This document shows, in pieces, positions 43,954 through 52,967 of a stretch of 64,000 nt of DNA. The notes below the pieces were generated by a model. That model searched no databases. It worked only from the letters and a program-made list of their open reading frames with translations, and had not been told where the DNA came from. The position numbers and the translations under genes were made by a program. Location of the stretch: contig NZ_BDAG01000002.1 of NCBI RefSeq assembly GCF_002091715.1, forward strand, positions 124,001 to 188,000, given 5' to 3'. The stretch's first letter is position 1; every line of letters begins with the position of its first letter. The stretch is from Pseudomonas migulae NBRC 103157 (GTDB lineage: Bacteria; Pseudomonadota; Gammaproteobacteria; Pseudomonadales; Pseudomonadaceae).

Positions 43954-43997
43954 TCGTCGATACAGACGACTTCACTGTCTGCCTCCCGCCCTAGCCT
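43954..43997 (+). promoter_or_regulatory. Palindromic box and -10 for the chemoreceptor
   Basis: TCGTCG-ATAC-AGACGA at 43954-43969 (one mismatch) and TAGCCT (43992-43997) after 22 bases. Predicted transcript start is about 40 bp before the ATG. Confidence 0.72.
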
Positions 43998-44042
43998 CTG
44001 CGCACCTGATAACAGAACCCTCCTATTGCCAAAGGATGATCG

Positions 44043-45740
44043 ATGCGCAACCTCAGCGTGCGGTTAAAACTGTATGTGCTCACTGCCTGTTTTGTTTCCA
44101 GCCTGACTCTGGTGGGTGGCGCTGGTTGGTTTGGTATTCGCAATGCCGGCGGTGCCATGGAGGGCGTGAGCAGTTCGTTGGTGGCGGTCGACGCCCTTGC
44201 CTCTCTGCGCCATGCCCGTTTGGTGTCGCTGGCGGCGATGCAGGAAGGTGCCAGCTGGCGCCCGGAAGCCTTCGATGGTTATGACGATAAAAGCGACGGG
44301 CTGGCCGAGGCCCATGATCTGTTTGGCGACATCCTGGGGCGTCATCGCGAGGCGTTGAAACAAACCGAGAAGGCGATCAAAACCTACGGCACGCAACCTA
44401 AAAATGCGGAGGAACAGGCGTTGTGGGATGAGTTCAGTGCGCGCTGGGAGGACTTTCTCAGCGCCGATGAAACCCAAACGCAAATCTGCGCAAGCCTGGT
44501 GAACGCCAACACCTGGGATGAGGTACATATCCGCTCGCTCGACCTGGTGAGCAACACGCCATCCTGGGCCGGTTCGATTCATGCGATGGGCGAGCCGCTG
44601 GAAAAGTTGGTCAAGCTCGCGGTGGCCGATGCCGAAGATGCCCAACGCGATGGCGAGACGTTTATCGGTACCGCCAAACAACTGATCCTCAGTCTGTTTA
44701 CCGCGGCCATCGTGACCTTGTGCCTGTTTGCCATGCTGATCGTACGCAGCGTGGTGCTACCGCTGCAAAGTTTGCGCAGCACTATCGAACAGATTGGCAC
44801 CAGCAACAACTTTGCTCTGCGCGCTCAGGAAGGTGGTCGCGATGAAGTGGCTCAGGCCGCCAGCGCTTTTAATCTGTTGCTAGAGCGGGTGCAAGGCGCG
44901 CTGGTGAAAGTGGTGGGCGGCGCCGGCAAGATCGACCTGGCCGCCTCACAAACCAGTGCCATGGCGCAGCGGGTGGCCAGCAGTGCGACGTTGCAGAACG
45001 AAGCGGCCGCGGCGATTGCCGGCGCCATCGAACATATGAGCGCGGCCATTGCCCAGATCAGCTCCAGCACCCAGGACGCGCGCGCCCGCGCACAAGACGC
45101 GGCGACGGCAGCCGGCTCCGGGGCAACCGCCATCAGCCGCACCTCCCAGGAGAACGATGAGGTGGTGCGCGAGGTGAACAAGGCCAGCAGCACCATCAGC
45201 GCATTGGGCGCCGAATCAAACCGCATTTCCACCATCGTCAAAGTGATTCGCGAGGTGGCCGAGCAAACCAATATGCTGGCCTTGAATGCCGCTATCGAAG
45301 CCGCCCGCGCGGGTGAACAGGGCCGTGGCTTCGCCGTAGTGGCCGATGAAGTTCGTCAGTTAGCGGAGCGAACGCGCAGCTCCGCCGATGAAATTCGCGA
45401 GATGGTCGACGCCATGCAGGCCTCGGTGAAACAGGCCATGGAAGACATGGCCGGAGTGGCATCACGCACCCGGGAAAGTCGTGTGTTATCGGAAAACGCA
45501 GCCGCCAGCATGAACGACATTCTCACCAGTGCCAGCCAGGTGTCCGAGGCCATTGGCGAGGTGTCTGCCGCCTTGGTCGAACAGGACCGCAGCGCCCAGG
45601 CCATCAGCCGGCGCATAGAAGCGGTGGCGCAAATGAGCGAAGAAAACTGCGACACCGGCCACCATGCTGCCGAGGTTTCCCGCGCCCTCAACGGCGCAGC
45701 CGGCAGCCTGCGTCTGGCTGTCGATCAGTTTCAGGTGTAA
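44043..45740 (+). CDS. Methyl-accepting chemotaxis protein
   Basis: 565 residues. TM1 at about 10-30, a periplasmic helical-bundle-like domain of about 185 residues, TM2 near 215-240 ([17 protein letters not shown]), a HAMP domain, then the signalling domain with the conserved tip [41 protein letters not shown]. No C-terminal CheR-binding pentapeptide. Controlled by a TCGTCG box, so it is made together with the catabolic enzymes and is likely a receptor for the substrate or a breakdown product. Confidence 0.93.
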   Translation: MRNLSVRLKLYVLTACFVSSLTLVGGAGWFGIRNAGGAMEGVSSSLVAVDALASLRHARLVSLAAMQEGASWRPEAFDGYDDKSDGLAEAHDLFGDILGRHREALKQTEKAIKTYGTQPKNAEEQALWDEFSARWEDFLSADETQTQICASLVNANTWDEVHIRSLDLVSNTPSWAGSIHAMGEPLEKLVKLAVADAEDAQRDGETFIGTAKQLILSLFTAAIVTLCLFAMLIVRSVVLPLQSLRSTIEQIGTSNNFALRAQEGGRDEVAQAASAFNLLLERVQGALVKVVGGAGKIDLAASQTSAMAQRVASSATLQNEAAAAIAGAIEHMSAAIAQISSSTQDARARAQDAATAAGSGATAISRTSQENDEVVREVNKASSTISALGAESNRISTIVKVIREVAEQTNMLALNAAIEAARAGEQGRGFAVVADEVRQLAERTRSSADEIREMVDAMQASVKQAMEDMAGVASRTRESRVLSENAAASMNDILTSASQVSEAIGEVSAALVEQDRSAQAISRRIEAVAQMSEENCDTGHHAAEVSRALNGAAGSLRLAVDQFQV

Positions 45741-45786
45741 CGCCTGGCCCGTTAAAAAAAACAGCAAATAAACACACTCCGCTCGA

Positions 45787-45836
45787 TTGACAGGCGGAAT
45801 TTAATGACTCTAGACTCGGCACTATAACGAACGTTA
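45787..45836 (+). promoter_or_regulatory. Sigma-70 promoter with TAACGAACGTTA operator
   Basis: TTGACA (45787-45792), an 18-base spacer and TAGACT (45811-45816) form a promoter. The dyad TAACG-AA-CGTTA at 45825-45836 covers the predicted transcript start, a place where a bound protein would repress. The dyad is shared with 8242-8253. Confidence 0.65.
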
Positions 45837-45910
45837 CATACAGCTTCGTCAGTCCCGACAAAGGTGGCCTGTAAATGCCGCCAGAACAATTCCAAGAACG
45901 AGGACAGTTC

Positions 45911-47494
45911 ATGCAAAACGTCGATGTAATCGTTGCAGGTGCAGGCCATAACGGCCTGGTTTCCGCCTGCTACCTGGCCAAAGCCGGTCTTAAGGTGTTG
46001 GTGCTCGAAGCGCACCAAACGCCGGGCGGGATGACCTGCACCAACCCCATGGCGCCTGAAGCGCCGGAACACATCATCAACGAGGCCTCGATCCACGCCT
46101 CGATGTTCCGCATGTCGCCGATCAACGACGAGCTTGAGCTGGAAAAGAAGTTCGGCCTGCGTCAGCGTCTGATCGACCCGTGCCACTACCAACTATGCTC
46201 CAACGGTGAAGCCTCGTTCGGCATGTGGCGCGACGCCAATCGCACCGCCAAGGAGATCTCACACTTCTCCAAGAAAGACGCCCAAGCCTGGTTAAAGATG
46301 TCGGAAACCATCGACGCCGCTTTGCGTATCGGCTTGCCGCTGGCGATGGAAAACCCGACCAAACCGAGCTTCAACTCCGTATTCAAAGTGCTGACAAAAG
46401 CAGTCGGCAACTTCAAGCACCTCGGCCCGATCGCCAAGCTGATGACTGGCACCCACGCCGGTACGCTTGAAGAACTGTTCGAGACCGATATCGTCCGTGC
46501 AGGTCTGCTTACCGGCCTGCCGTTCATGGACTTCCGTTCCGACCATAGTTCATTCGCGATGGTTTATCTGGGCGTGCTGCAAAAGTACGGTGTCACCATG
46601 TTCGAGGGCGGCACCGGCGGTTTCCCTGCCGCACTGATTCGTTGCCTGGAAGCCTATGGCGGCAGCGTTCGCTGCAGCGCCAAGGTCAAGCAAATGCTGG
46701 TGGAAAACGAACGAGTGGTCGGTGTAGTACTGGAGGATGGCGAGGAGATCCGCTCGAAAAAAGGCGTGGTTACGGCTTTCAGCCCGAAAGCGGTACTTAA
46801 CCATATGTTGCCCGAAGGCCTGCTCGATCACCCGACCCAGGTGAAGGCCAAGTTCATCCCGACCTCCAACCGAGGCATCGCCGACTACAAGCTGAACATC
46901 GCCCTCAAAGGCAAGATCACCCCGACCCGAAGCGCCGCCTGGCGAAAAGCGCAGGGCTGGGACGGCAATATGCGCCTGGGCACGTTGCAGTGGTCGACCT
47001 ATGAAGACGGCCGCAAGGCTTACACCGACTGTATTCGCGGCGTGGTGCCGGATGTGATTGCCGGGTTATCGCAGATCACCACCGAATTCGACCCAGCAAT
47101 GGCCCCCCCAGGCCATGACACCTTTTGGTTCTGGTCGGGCCTGATCCCATTCGATCCGCACATTGGCTGGGACAAAGCCCGCGAGCAGATCACAAATACC
47201 CTAGTCACCGATGCCAGCCGTATTTACGACGGCATTGAAGAACTGGAAATCGCCCGTCGGCCGCTGTGCCCGCCGGATATCGAAAAACGCTTCCACGCTA
47301 TCGATGGCAGCGTTTACCACTGCGACCCCTTTATCACCCGCTTCGCCCACAACCGCCCAGCCAAAGGTCTGGCGGGCTACAAAATCCCGGTTCAGGGCCT
47401 GTACCTGAGCGGCTCGGGCACCCATCCGAGCGCGGGCATCTGCGGCCTGCCCGGCCGCAACGCAGCCATCACCCTGCTCAAGGACTGCCGCTAA
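45911..47494 (+). CDS. FAD-dependent oxidoreductase, phytoene-desaturase-like
   Basis: 527 residues from the ATG at 45911 (GAGGA 6 bases upstream; a start 36 bp earlier is less likely). The dinucleotide-binding VDVIVAGAGHNGLVSACYL opens the protein, and the C-terminus has LYLSGSGTHPSAGICGLPGRNAA, as in the phytoene dehydrogenase/CrtI-like family. Members desaturate, saturate or isomerise polyprenoid and other lipophilic substrates at the membrane. It starts a six-gene operon with a polytopic protein, CoxIII/CoxIV-like proteins, a phosphotransferase and a DUF7064-like protein. Confidence 0.85.
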   Translation: MQNVDVIVAGAGHNGLVSACYLAKAGLKVLVLEAHQTPGGMTCTNPMAPEAPEHIINEASIHASMFRMSPINDELELEKKFGLRQRLIDPCHYQLCSNGEASFGMWRDANRTAKEISHFSKKDAQAWLKMSETIDAALRIGLPLAMENPTKPSFNSVFKVLTKAVGNFKHLGPIAKLMTGTHAGTLEELFETDIVRAGLLTGLPFMDFRSDHSSFAMVYLGVLQKYGVTMFEGGTGGFPAALIRCLEAYGGSVRCSAKVKQMLVENERVVGVVLEDGEEIRSKKGVVTAFSPKAVLNHMLPEGLLDHPTQVKAKFIPTSNRGIADYKLNIALKGKITPTRSAAWRKAQGWDGNMRLGTLQWSTYEDGRKAYTDCIRGVVPDVIAGLSQITTEFDPAMAPPGHDTFWFWSGLIPFDPHIGWDKAREQITNTLVTDASRIYDGIEELEIARRPLCPPDIEKRFHAIDGSVYHCDPFITRFAHNRPAKGLAGYKIPVQGLYLSGSGTHPSAGICGLPGRNAAITLLKDCR

Positions 47495-47539
47495 GCGTGC
47501 ACTTAACCCACTCACCAACAACAAGACGGGTAAACCACA

Positions 47540-48367
47540 ATGTCATTCTTCGATAAATGGATGGAAACGGTCGTCGGCCAGGCCTTGCCTGTGCCCGCCG
47601 ACTACATGGCCAATGAGCTAATCGGCAATATCTTCACCATTTGGGCCGGTGGCTTTGGCCTGGCGGTACTGCCGTGGGCGCTGTATCGCTACTTCAAGAA
47701 AAAGGACGATGTGCCGGCGCTGATGTGCATCGGCGGCTTCATCTGCTCGCTGCTGGAACCCATGCTCGACCACCTTGGCCACCTGTGGTGGCCGACCAAC
47801 CTGCCCGGCCCGGCGTTTGTCGGCTTCGACCTGAACGTGCCATGGCTGATTCCACCGTGCTACGTGTTCTTTATCGCCATGACCGGCTATTGGGCGTACC
47901 TGAAGATGAAGGATGGCCTGGATGTAAAAGGCGTGTTCGTGATCTGGCTGATCATTTCCATGAGCGACGTGATCATGGAAATCCCGGGCACCGCCACCGG
48001 CGCGTACACCTACTATGGCGACGCCTCTTTCAAGATCTTCGGCTTCCCGGTGGCATGGGGCTGGATGAACGGAACCTCGATGCTGCTGGTGGGTTTCCTG
48101 CTGTGGCTGGTTAACCCCTACCTCACCGGTTTCAAGCGCTGGTTCATTGTGCTGGTGCCGATCACGGCCATGGGCGCGGCTTACGGCATGGTGTCGTGGC
48201 CATACTTCATGTCGCTGAATTGGGACATGCCGTGGATCGCCACTCGATTGCTGACCTTGCTATCGCTACTGATTTCCATCGTCGTGGTGGGTTTTACCGG
48301 TGCACTGGTGGCCCGCACCAAAAACGCTGCTGACCCGTTGCCACACCTGAAAGTGGCCTACCGATAA
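47540..48367 (+). CDS. Polytopic membrane protein, related to the 257-aa protein
   Basis: 275 residues with about seven membrane segments. Shared motifs with 8396-9169: LLEPMLDHLGH, IMEIPGTATGAYTYYGD, then K-I..FP...W...N. Charged residues (Glu-Pro-x-x-Asp, Glu-Ile-Pro) sit in or beside hydrophobic segments and are candidates for a catalytic or metal site. Placed between the FAD oxidoreductase and the second CoxIII/CoxIV-like pair. Family and function are unknown to me; a distant link to AveC-like proteins is possible. Confidence 0.6.
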   Translation: MSFFDKWMETVVGQALPVPADYMANELIGNIFTIWAGGFGLAVLPWALYRYFKKKDDVPALMCIGGFICSLLEPMLDHLGHLWWPTNLPGPAFVGFDLNVPWLIPPCYVFFIAMTGYWAYLKMKDGLDVKGVFVIWLIISMSDVIMEIPGTATGAYTYYGDASFKIFGFPVAWGWMNGTSMLLVGFLLWLVNPYLTGFKRWFIVLVPITAMGAAYGMVSWPYFMSLNWDMPWIATRLLTLLSLLISIVVVGFTGALVARTKNAADPLPHLKVAYR

Positions 48368-48472
48368 GCAGCGATTCCACGCTAGACGCAGTACCGCATA
48401 ACCAGTGTGGCTGGGTGGGCAAACGCCGTCAGGCGCGCCCACCCAGACCACCCGACAAAAATGGAAGCGGCT

Positions 48473-49072
48473 ATGAACGCAGTTGATACAAGCCTTCACC
48501 CTGTACCCGAAAAGCAGAAAAAGCGCATTCCCGGCGACGAACTGATCTGGCTCTTTCTGCTCGGCGATATGGTCTGCTTCGCGCTGTTTTTCGCGCTTTA
48601 CTCCTACACCAAGAGCAACCACACAGCGCTGTTCGTGGAAGCCCAGCAGGCCCTCAACCTGCACACCGGTTCGATCAATACTCTGCTGCTATTGGCCAGC
48701 TCCTGGTTTGTGGTCATCGCGGTCAAAGCCGCGCGCCTGCAAATGGCCAACACCTGCCGTTGGTTCTTGCTGCCAGCGGTGCTTTGCGGCAGCGGGTTCG
48801 TGGTCGTCAAACTGTTCGAATACCAGGAAAAAGCCGCTCTGGGCATCAACTTCCTGACCAACGATTTTTTTCTTTTCTACTACCTGATCACTGGCATGCA
48901 CTTCGTGCATGTGCTGCTAGGGTTGCCACTGCTCGTGTACTTCGCCGTGGTGATACGCGAGGGTAAATTGGACAGAAAAACCATTAACAACCTCGAGAGC
49001 AGCGCGATCTTCTGGCATATGGTCGACCTGCTGTGGATCGTGATTTTCCCCTTGATCTATCTGGTGCGCTAA
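48473..49072 (+). CDS. CoxIII/NorE-like membrane protein (copy 2)
   Basis: 199 residues from the ATG at 48473; another in-frame ATG 12 bp upstream is possible. Same family and motifs as copy 1 at 5210-5821: INTLLLLASSWFVVIAV, LTNDFFLFYYLIT with HFVHVLLG, and FWHMVDLLWIVIFPLIYL. Roughly half of positions appear identical by eye. It is followed 4 bp later by the CoxIV-like gene. As with copy 1, no catalytic oxidase subunit is nearby. Confidence 0.8.
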   Translation: MNAVDTSLHPVPEKQKKRIPGDELIWLFLLGDMVCFALFFALYSYTKSNHTALFVEAQQALNLHTGSINTLLLLASSWFVVIAVKAARLQMANTCRWFLLPAVLCGSGFVVVKLFEYQEKAALGINFLTNDFFLFYYLITGMHFVHVLLGLPLLVYFAVVIREGKLDRKTINNLESSAIFWHMVDLLWIVIFPLIYLVR

Positions 49073-49076
49073 GACC

Positions 49077-49364
49077 ATGAGAGCCCTTGTCTACTCCCGT
49101 GAAAGCCTGGTCTGGCTGGTGCTGATGACTATCACCCTTTGCTCCTGGCTGCTGGCCTGGAGCCACGGCCAATTGCTGCCAAACGTACGTATCGAGGCCG
49201 TGGTGATCATCGCCCTGGCCTTTATCAAAGCCCGTCTGGTGCTGATGCATTTTATGGAAACGGCGCACGCCCCGCTGCAACTGCGCCTGCCTTGCGAGGC
49301 GTGGATTTTGCTCAGTGGCAGTGTGCTTATCGTATTGGAAAGCGGGTTGTTTACCGCCGCCTGA
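49077..49364 (+). CDS. CoxIV-like small membrane protein (copy 2)
   Basis: 95 residues, three membrane segments. IKARLVLMHFMETAHAPLQ with a downstream LPCEAWIL matches copy 1 (IKMHLVIRHFMEVNHAP, CSGWLAVL). The conserved His-Phe-Met-Glu and His-Ala-Pro are at a membrane edge. It pairs with the preceding CoxIII-like gene. Confidence 0.72.
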   Translation: MRALVYSRESLVWLVLMTITLCSWLLAWSHGQLLPNVRIEAVVIIALAFIKARLVLMHFMETAHAPLQLRLPCEAWILLSGSVLIVLESGLFTAA

Positions 49365-49399
49365 CTTTTTCTACTCAATAAAAACAAGGACATTGCCCG

Positions 49400-50899
49400 A
49401 TGAAAATCACCTCCAATGACCGCTACCTGGCGATCGTTCTGAAGTCGTTGACTGACACCATTCAACCCGAGCTGCAATCGGGCAATGCACAGGCCTCCTT
49501 GGGCATGATCAAAGGCGTACTGGCCGAGCTGCTCAAGCGCGAACACGTAACCGGCGACCTGCTGCGCAACATGATTCGCCAAGGGTTGGACCTGCAAGAC
49601 ACCCTCAGCGACGTCCTACACCTGCAACACGCCAGCGGCGAAGCTGGGCGTGAAGCAATTGAAGCGGTTATCGCCCGCCCGGACCTCTCTTTCAATGCGC
49701 TACTGGCGCAGTATGAAAGCCTCAGCGCCAACCTCGACCACCTGAGCAGTTTGTTGGCGCAATCGCCTGCGCCGCTGGAGCAGACCGCCGACCTGCTCAA
49801 GCGTCTGGCGGAATGGGAGCTGGCCTACTACGAGCAACAGGCGCAACTGGCGGTGCCAGAGGTGCCGACCATCAGCAACGTCAAGCAGCCGCTGGATCTG
49901 CAGTTGACCCAGGCGTTTCTCAACAGCCTGGACGGCAGCGGGGGCGCTGTGGAAGTCACCCGCCTGGAACCCCTGGCCGGCGGTTTTGGCAAACAAACCT
50001 ACTTTGTTTCCTACCGCCAGCAGCCGGGTGCCGAGCCCACCGAACTGGTGATTCGTAAAACCGACCCGGCGCCAATCATGACCCACGGTGCCTGCGACCT
50101 GGAAAGCGAATATGCGCTACTGAAAACCATCAGCCAGGTCGACTACCCCGCACCAAAACCCAGGAATTTCGCCAAAGCCTTCAAAACTGTTGATGCCGAC
50201 TTCTACACAATGGACCGCATTGCCGGTTCCACTCCGGGCACCTTCCTCGGTGGCTTGAGCGGCGAAGTGGATGAAGGCCTGTTTATGCAACTGGCCGAGC
50301 GCCTGGGGCAATTACACGCCCTTCCTCTGGAGATGTTCAGCGACTACATAGAGCGCTATGAAGACCCACGCATCCTCACCGGCACGGTGCAGGACTGCTA
50401 CCGCTACAACCTCGAAGGCTGGGACAAATACATGGCCCGCGAGGACCACCTGCCCTCCCCCTATATGCGCTGGCTGCTGCACTGGCTGCGCAACAACATT
50501 CCACAGGACACCCGCCGACCGATCCTGGTGCACGGTGACTTCAACATTCACAACATCCTCTTCGACCGCGGCCAACTGACCGCCGTACTGGACTGGGAAT
50601 GCTCGGGCTTTGGTGCGCCGGAACAAGATCTGGCCTATATCAAGCCGCATATTTCTCAACACATCGACTGGGACCGCTTCGTTAACCACTACCTGGCGCA
50701 CGGCGGCCTGCCGGTTAACCCGGCGGCTATGGGCTTTGGCTTCGTGTACTCGGCGCTGCGCACCAACCTGGCGGGCAACCGCGGTACCAGCAATATGCAA
50801 ACCGGGCGTAACCAGGACCTGCGTTATTCAATGGTCGAGCTGGGTTTTACCCGATCGTTTATGAGTATGGCCCTGGCCAGTTCCCAGGCCAACGCCTGA
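49400..50899 (+). CDS. Phosphotransferase (APH/ACAD10-like) with helical N-domain
   Basis: 499 residues. The first 150 or so form a helical domain (MIKGVLAELLKREHVTGDLL) preceding a kinase-like fold. The catalytic loop is HGDFNIHNILF (H-x-D-x4-N) near residue 380 and the metal-binding Asp is in AVLDWECSGFG. Such proteins in lipid-catabolic clusters resemble human ACAD10/11 kinase domains, which phosphorylate hydroxyacyl-CoA, rather than aminoglycoside kinases. Antibiotic resistance is therefore unlikely. It precedes the DUF7064-like gene, a frequent partner. Confidence 0.8.
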   Translation: MKITSNDRYLAIVLKSLTDTIQPELQSGNAQASLGMIKGVLAELLKREHVTGDLLRNMIRQGLDLQDTLSDVLHLQHASGEAGREAIEAVIARPDLSFNALLAQYESLSANLDHLSSLLAQSPAPLEQTADLLKRLAEWELAYYEQQAQLAVPEVPTISNVKQPLDLQLTQAFLNSLDGSGGAVEVTRLEPLAGGFGKQTYFVSYRQQPGAEPTELVIRKTDPAPIMTHGACDLESEYALLKTISQVDYPAPKPRNFAKAFKTVDADFYTMDRIAGSTPGTFLGGLSGEVDEGLFMQLAERLGQLHALPLEMFSDYIERYEDPRILTGTVQDCYRYNLEGWDKYMAREDHLPSPYMRWLLHWLRNNIPQDTRRPILVHGDFNIHNILFDRGQLTAVLDWECSGFGAPEQDLAYIKPHISQHIDWDRFVNHYLAHGGLPVNPAAMGFGFVYSALRTNLAGNRGTSNMQTGRNQDLRYSMVELGFTRSFMSMALASSQANA

Positions 50900-50924
50900 C
50901 CACCTAACTTCAAGGAGTACAGCA

Positions 50925-51902
50925 ATGAACGTAACTGGCGGCGGTAGCGTATTGGAGTACGGCCCAGCGCAGGAAGGCCCGCAACCCTCAGGCAGCGACC
51001 CGTTCTGGCAAGACAGCGTGGTGCTGGTCTGGTGGGATTTGGAAAACCAGGTCGGTGGGATGCACCGCATCGGCCATGAACTGAATGTTGCCGGCGGTCC
51101 ACAGGTAACCCTATGGAATTACGTGTTCTCCCCCGAGCATATTTTCAAGCGCGACGACCGAATTCCCCTGCGCGAAGGCGACCGCAGCGGGCGCACGTTC
51201 AATAGCGGCGACGACACCTGCATCTTCGAATACACCGACCACCCGGTATGGAAAATCAACGACCAGGATGTGCACGCTGAACTGCATGTGCAGGACTACC
51301 ACGCCCCTGTGGATATTTACCCGAAAAAAGGCGCCATGGCCGATGATGTGGCACCCAATCATATGGAGGTGGCAGGAAAGGTCAGCGGTGAACTAACCAT
51401 CAAGGGCAAGCATTACCCTATCAACGGCCTGGCCTTCCGCGACCATGGCTGGGGCACGCGCAAGTGGGATGTGTTTGTCGGCCACCGCTGGATGGCGGCT
51501 ACGCTGAAAGACGGCACCATGCTCTTCGCTCAGACGTTCCACAGCTCGGACGACAATCTGGTGCGCTTTGGCTGCGTGATCAAAGACAACACCATCACCT
51601 ACTGCAAGTACGTCGACATCCTGGTGTATCTGGAAGCCGACGGCCTGACCCACCGCGGTGGCAGGGTAGTAATGACTCTGAGCACCGACGAGGTGATCGA
51701 GGTAGAGTGCATCCCCTTGCAAAAAGGCATCGTTTCGTGGATTCACGGCATCGCCTGCGTCGATACCATTTGCCGTGTGGAGCACAACGGCGTTGAGGGC
51801 ATTTGCGACTTCGAAGTGACCAACAATGCCCTGCGCGGCACGCACCGGCCCAAGCTGGCACTAAACGGCATTATCGATAACGGCATGACCCAACTGGGCT
51901 AA
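50925..51902 (+). CDS. DUF7064/DUF7065-like lipocalin-type protein
   Basis: 325 residues, no signal peptide. The centre has GLAFRDHGWGTRKWDVFVGHRWM, which recalls the GxRDHxWG motif of the hydroxyneurosporene synthase (CrtC)/AsqO-like double-lipocalin proteins. CrtC adds water to carotenoid ends; relatives may bind or hydrate hydrophobic compounds. It ends the FAD-oxidoreductase operon, 25 bp behind the phosphotransferase. Function is inferred weakly. Confidence 0.6.
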   Translation: MNVTGGGSVLEYGPAQEGPQPSGSDPFWQDSVVLVWWDLENQVGGMHRIGHELNVAGGPQVTLWNYVFSPEHIFKRDDRIPLREGDRSGRTFNSGDDTCIFEYTDHPVWKINDQDVHAELHVQDYHAPVDIYPKKGAMADDVAPNHMEVAGKVSGELTIKGKHYPINGLAFRDHGWGTRKWDVFVGHRWMAATLKDGTMLFAQTFHSSDDNLVRFGCVIKDNTITYCKYVDILVYLEADGLTHRGGRVVMTLSTDEVIEVECIPLQKGIVSWIHGIACVDTICRVEHNGVEGICDFEVTNNALRGTHRPKLALNGIIDNGMTQLG

Positions 51903-52026
51903 GACGCTGCTTCCCCGTATGATTCGCCCCTGGCGCAAACTGGCTATTGCCGTGGCGTCCTTGGGGCGAATTCAAGGAACGCCCCGCCCTGCACCGCAGG
52001 ACAGACAAAGCATCAGGAAACCATCC

Positions 52027-52647
52027 GTGAAAAAAAATGAACTCAACCCGGCCAGCTCGCGCCAGCGGATTCTTGAGATCTCCACCAGGCTGTTTGCCAA
52101 GCACGGCTTTGACGGAGTGACAATGCGCAATATTGCCGCTGCCTCGGAGATCACCCTGCCCTCGATTTACCACCACTTTGGCAACAAGGAAGAGCTGTTC
52201 AAAGCCGTGGAAACCGAGATGTACACCACCCACGCCAAATCGCTGCTGGAGCAACTGCAAGCCGACCTTTCGCCCGAAGAGCGCCTGCGCAACTTTGTGC
52301 ACGTGATGTTCGAGCACCTGGAGTCCAACCAGGACTACCTCAAGCTGCTGCAACGCAATCTGGTGGATGGCTGGGAAGAGAATCAGGCTTTTCTGGTGGA
52401 CCTGTCGTTGCAGAACGTAATGGATGAGCTGAAGATTTTGCTCAATCAATATTCCGACGGCATAGGTGATGGAATTACGCCGATCGCAATTTTTTCCTTG
52501 ATCCTCGGCTTTATCACCCTGCTGCCGGTGATTCGTCACCTCAAGGACCGGCCACCTATCGCCAAAGCGCCCGAACAAATGCGCGAGTTGCTGGTGAACT
52601 CAGTGATGAATTTCGTCGCCTCTAACCGCAGCCCCAAGCCGGACTGA
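52027..52647 (+). CDS. TetR-family regulator (3)
   Basis: 206 residues if started at the GTG at 52027, which has AGGA upstream and gives the usual TetR length; an in-frame ATG at 51919 would add 36 residues of unrelated sequence. Helix-turn-helix: VTMRNIAAASEITLPSIYHHFGNKEEL. It follows the DUF7064-like gene and is a candidate reader of the TAACGAACGTTA operator, judged only by position. Confidence 0.82.
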   Translation: MKKNELNPASSRQRILEISTRLFAKHGFDGVTMRNIAAASEITLPSIYHHFGNKEELFKAVETEMYTTHAKSLLEQLQADLSPEERLRNFVHVMFEHLESNQDYLKLLQRNLVDGWEENQAFLVDLSLQNVMDELKILLNQYSDGIGDGITPIAIFSLILGFITLLPVIRHLKDRPPIAKAPEQMRELLVNSVMNFVASNRSPKPD

Positions 52648-52706
52648 TGGACTGAAAGGCCACCCGCAAAACACCAAACAACGGGCCGGCCTTACACCGA
52701 GAAGCC

Positions 52707-52811
52707 ATGAGCAAAGCCTATAACAACTCGCGGCTCAACCTAGGCCTGTGCCTGCTATTCAGCCTTTTCAACCCATTTGCCCAGGCTGTCAGCCAACAGA
52801 ATATCCAGTAA
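52707..52811 (+). pseudogene. 34-codon frame resembling an orphan signal peptide
   Basis: ATG with GAGAAG nearby, then NNSRLNLGLCLLFSLFNPFAQA followed by seven residues and TAA. It has a basic n-region, a hydrophobic core and an AQA cleavage motif, but no mature protein. It could be the remnant of a deleted envelope gene or a short peptide. The call is tentative. Confidence 0.35.
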
Positions 52812-52868
52812 TTGCGTAGCCTCAGCTGACAACTGAAGCCGGAGGGCGGCTGGGACTTGCGTTTTATT

Positions 52869-52912
52869 TCGTCGAAAACGACGACAGGCCCCAAGCCGTG
52901 ACGATGGAAAAT
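52869..52912 (+). promoter_or_regulatory. Palindromic box and -10 for the SDR gene
   Basis: Perfect dyad TCGTCG-AAAA-CGACGA at 52869-52884; GAAAAT (52907-52912) follows after 22 bases, preceded by TG as in extended -10 elements. Confidence 0.72.
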
Positions 52913-52967
52913 AACCAAAACAAAAACCCGGGAGCGGCTAACCGGGAACATCCAACTGGAGTGCTCC

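Larger units (their letters stand above)
52648..52967. other. Gap of 320 bp with one tiny frame
   Basis: Holds a 34-codon frame that looks like an isolated signal peptide (52707-52811) and the boxed promoter of the SDR gene. Nothing else was recognised. Confidence 0.5.

Noticed and set aside
45846..45861. TCGTCA-GTCC-CGACAA, a degenerate copy of the box upstream of the FAD oxidoreductase
   Set aside because: It has two mismatches and the hexamer 22 bases on (GAACAA) lacks the final T. A normal TTGACA/TAGACT promoter lies just upstream, so it was not counted in the regulon.
49400..50899. Aminoglycoside resistance kinase
   Set aside because: The kinase-like motifs are general to the APH fold. 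The extra N-domain and the lipid-catabolic neighbours point to an ACAD10/11-like role.
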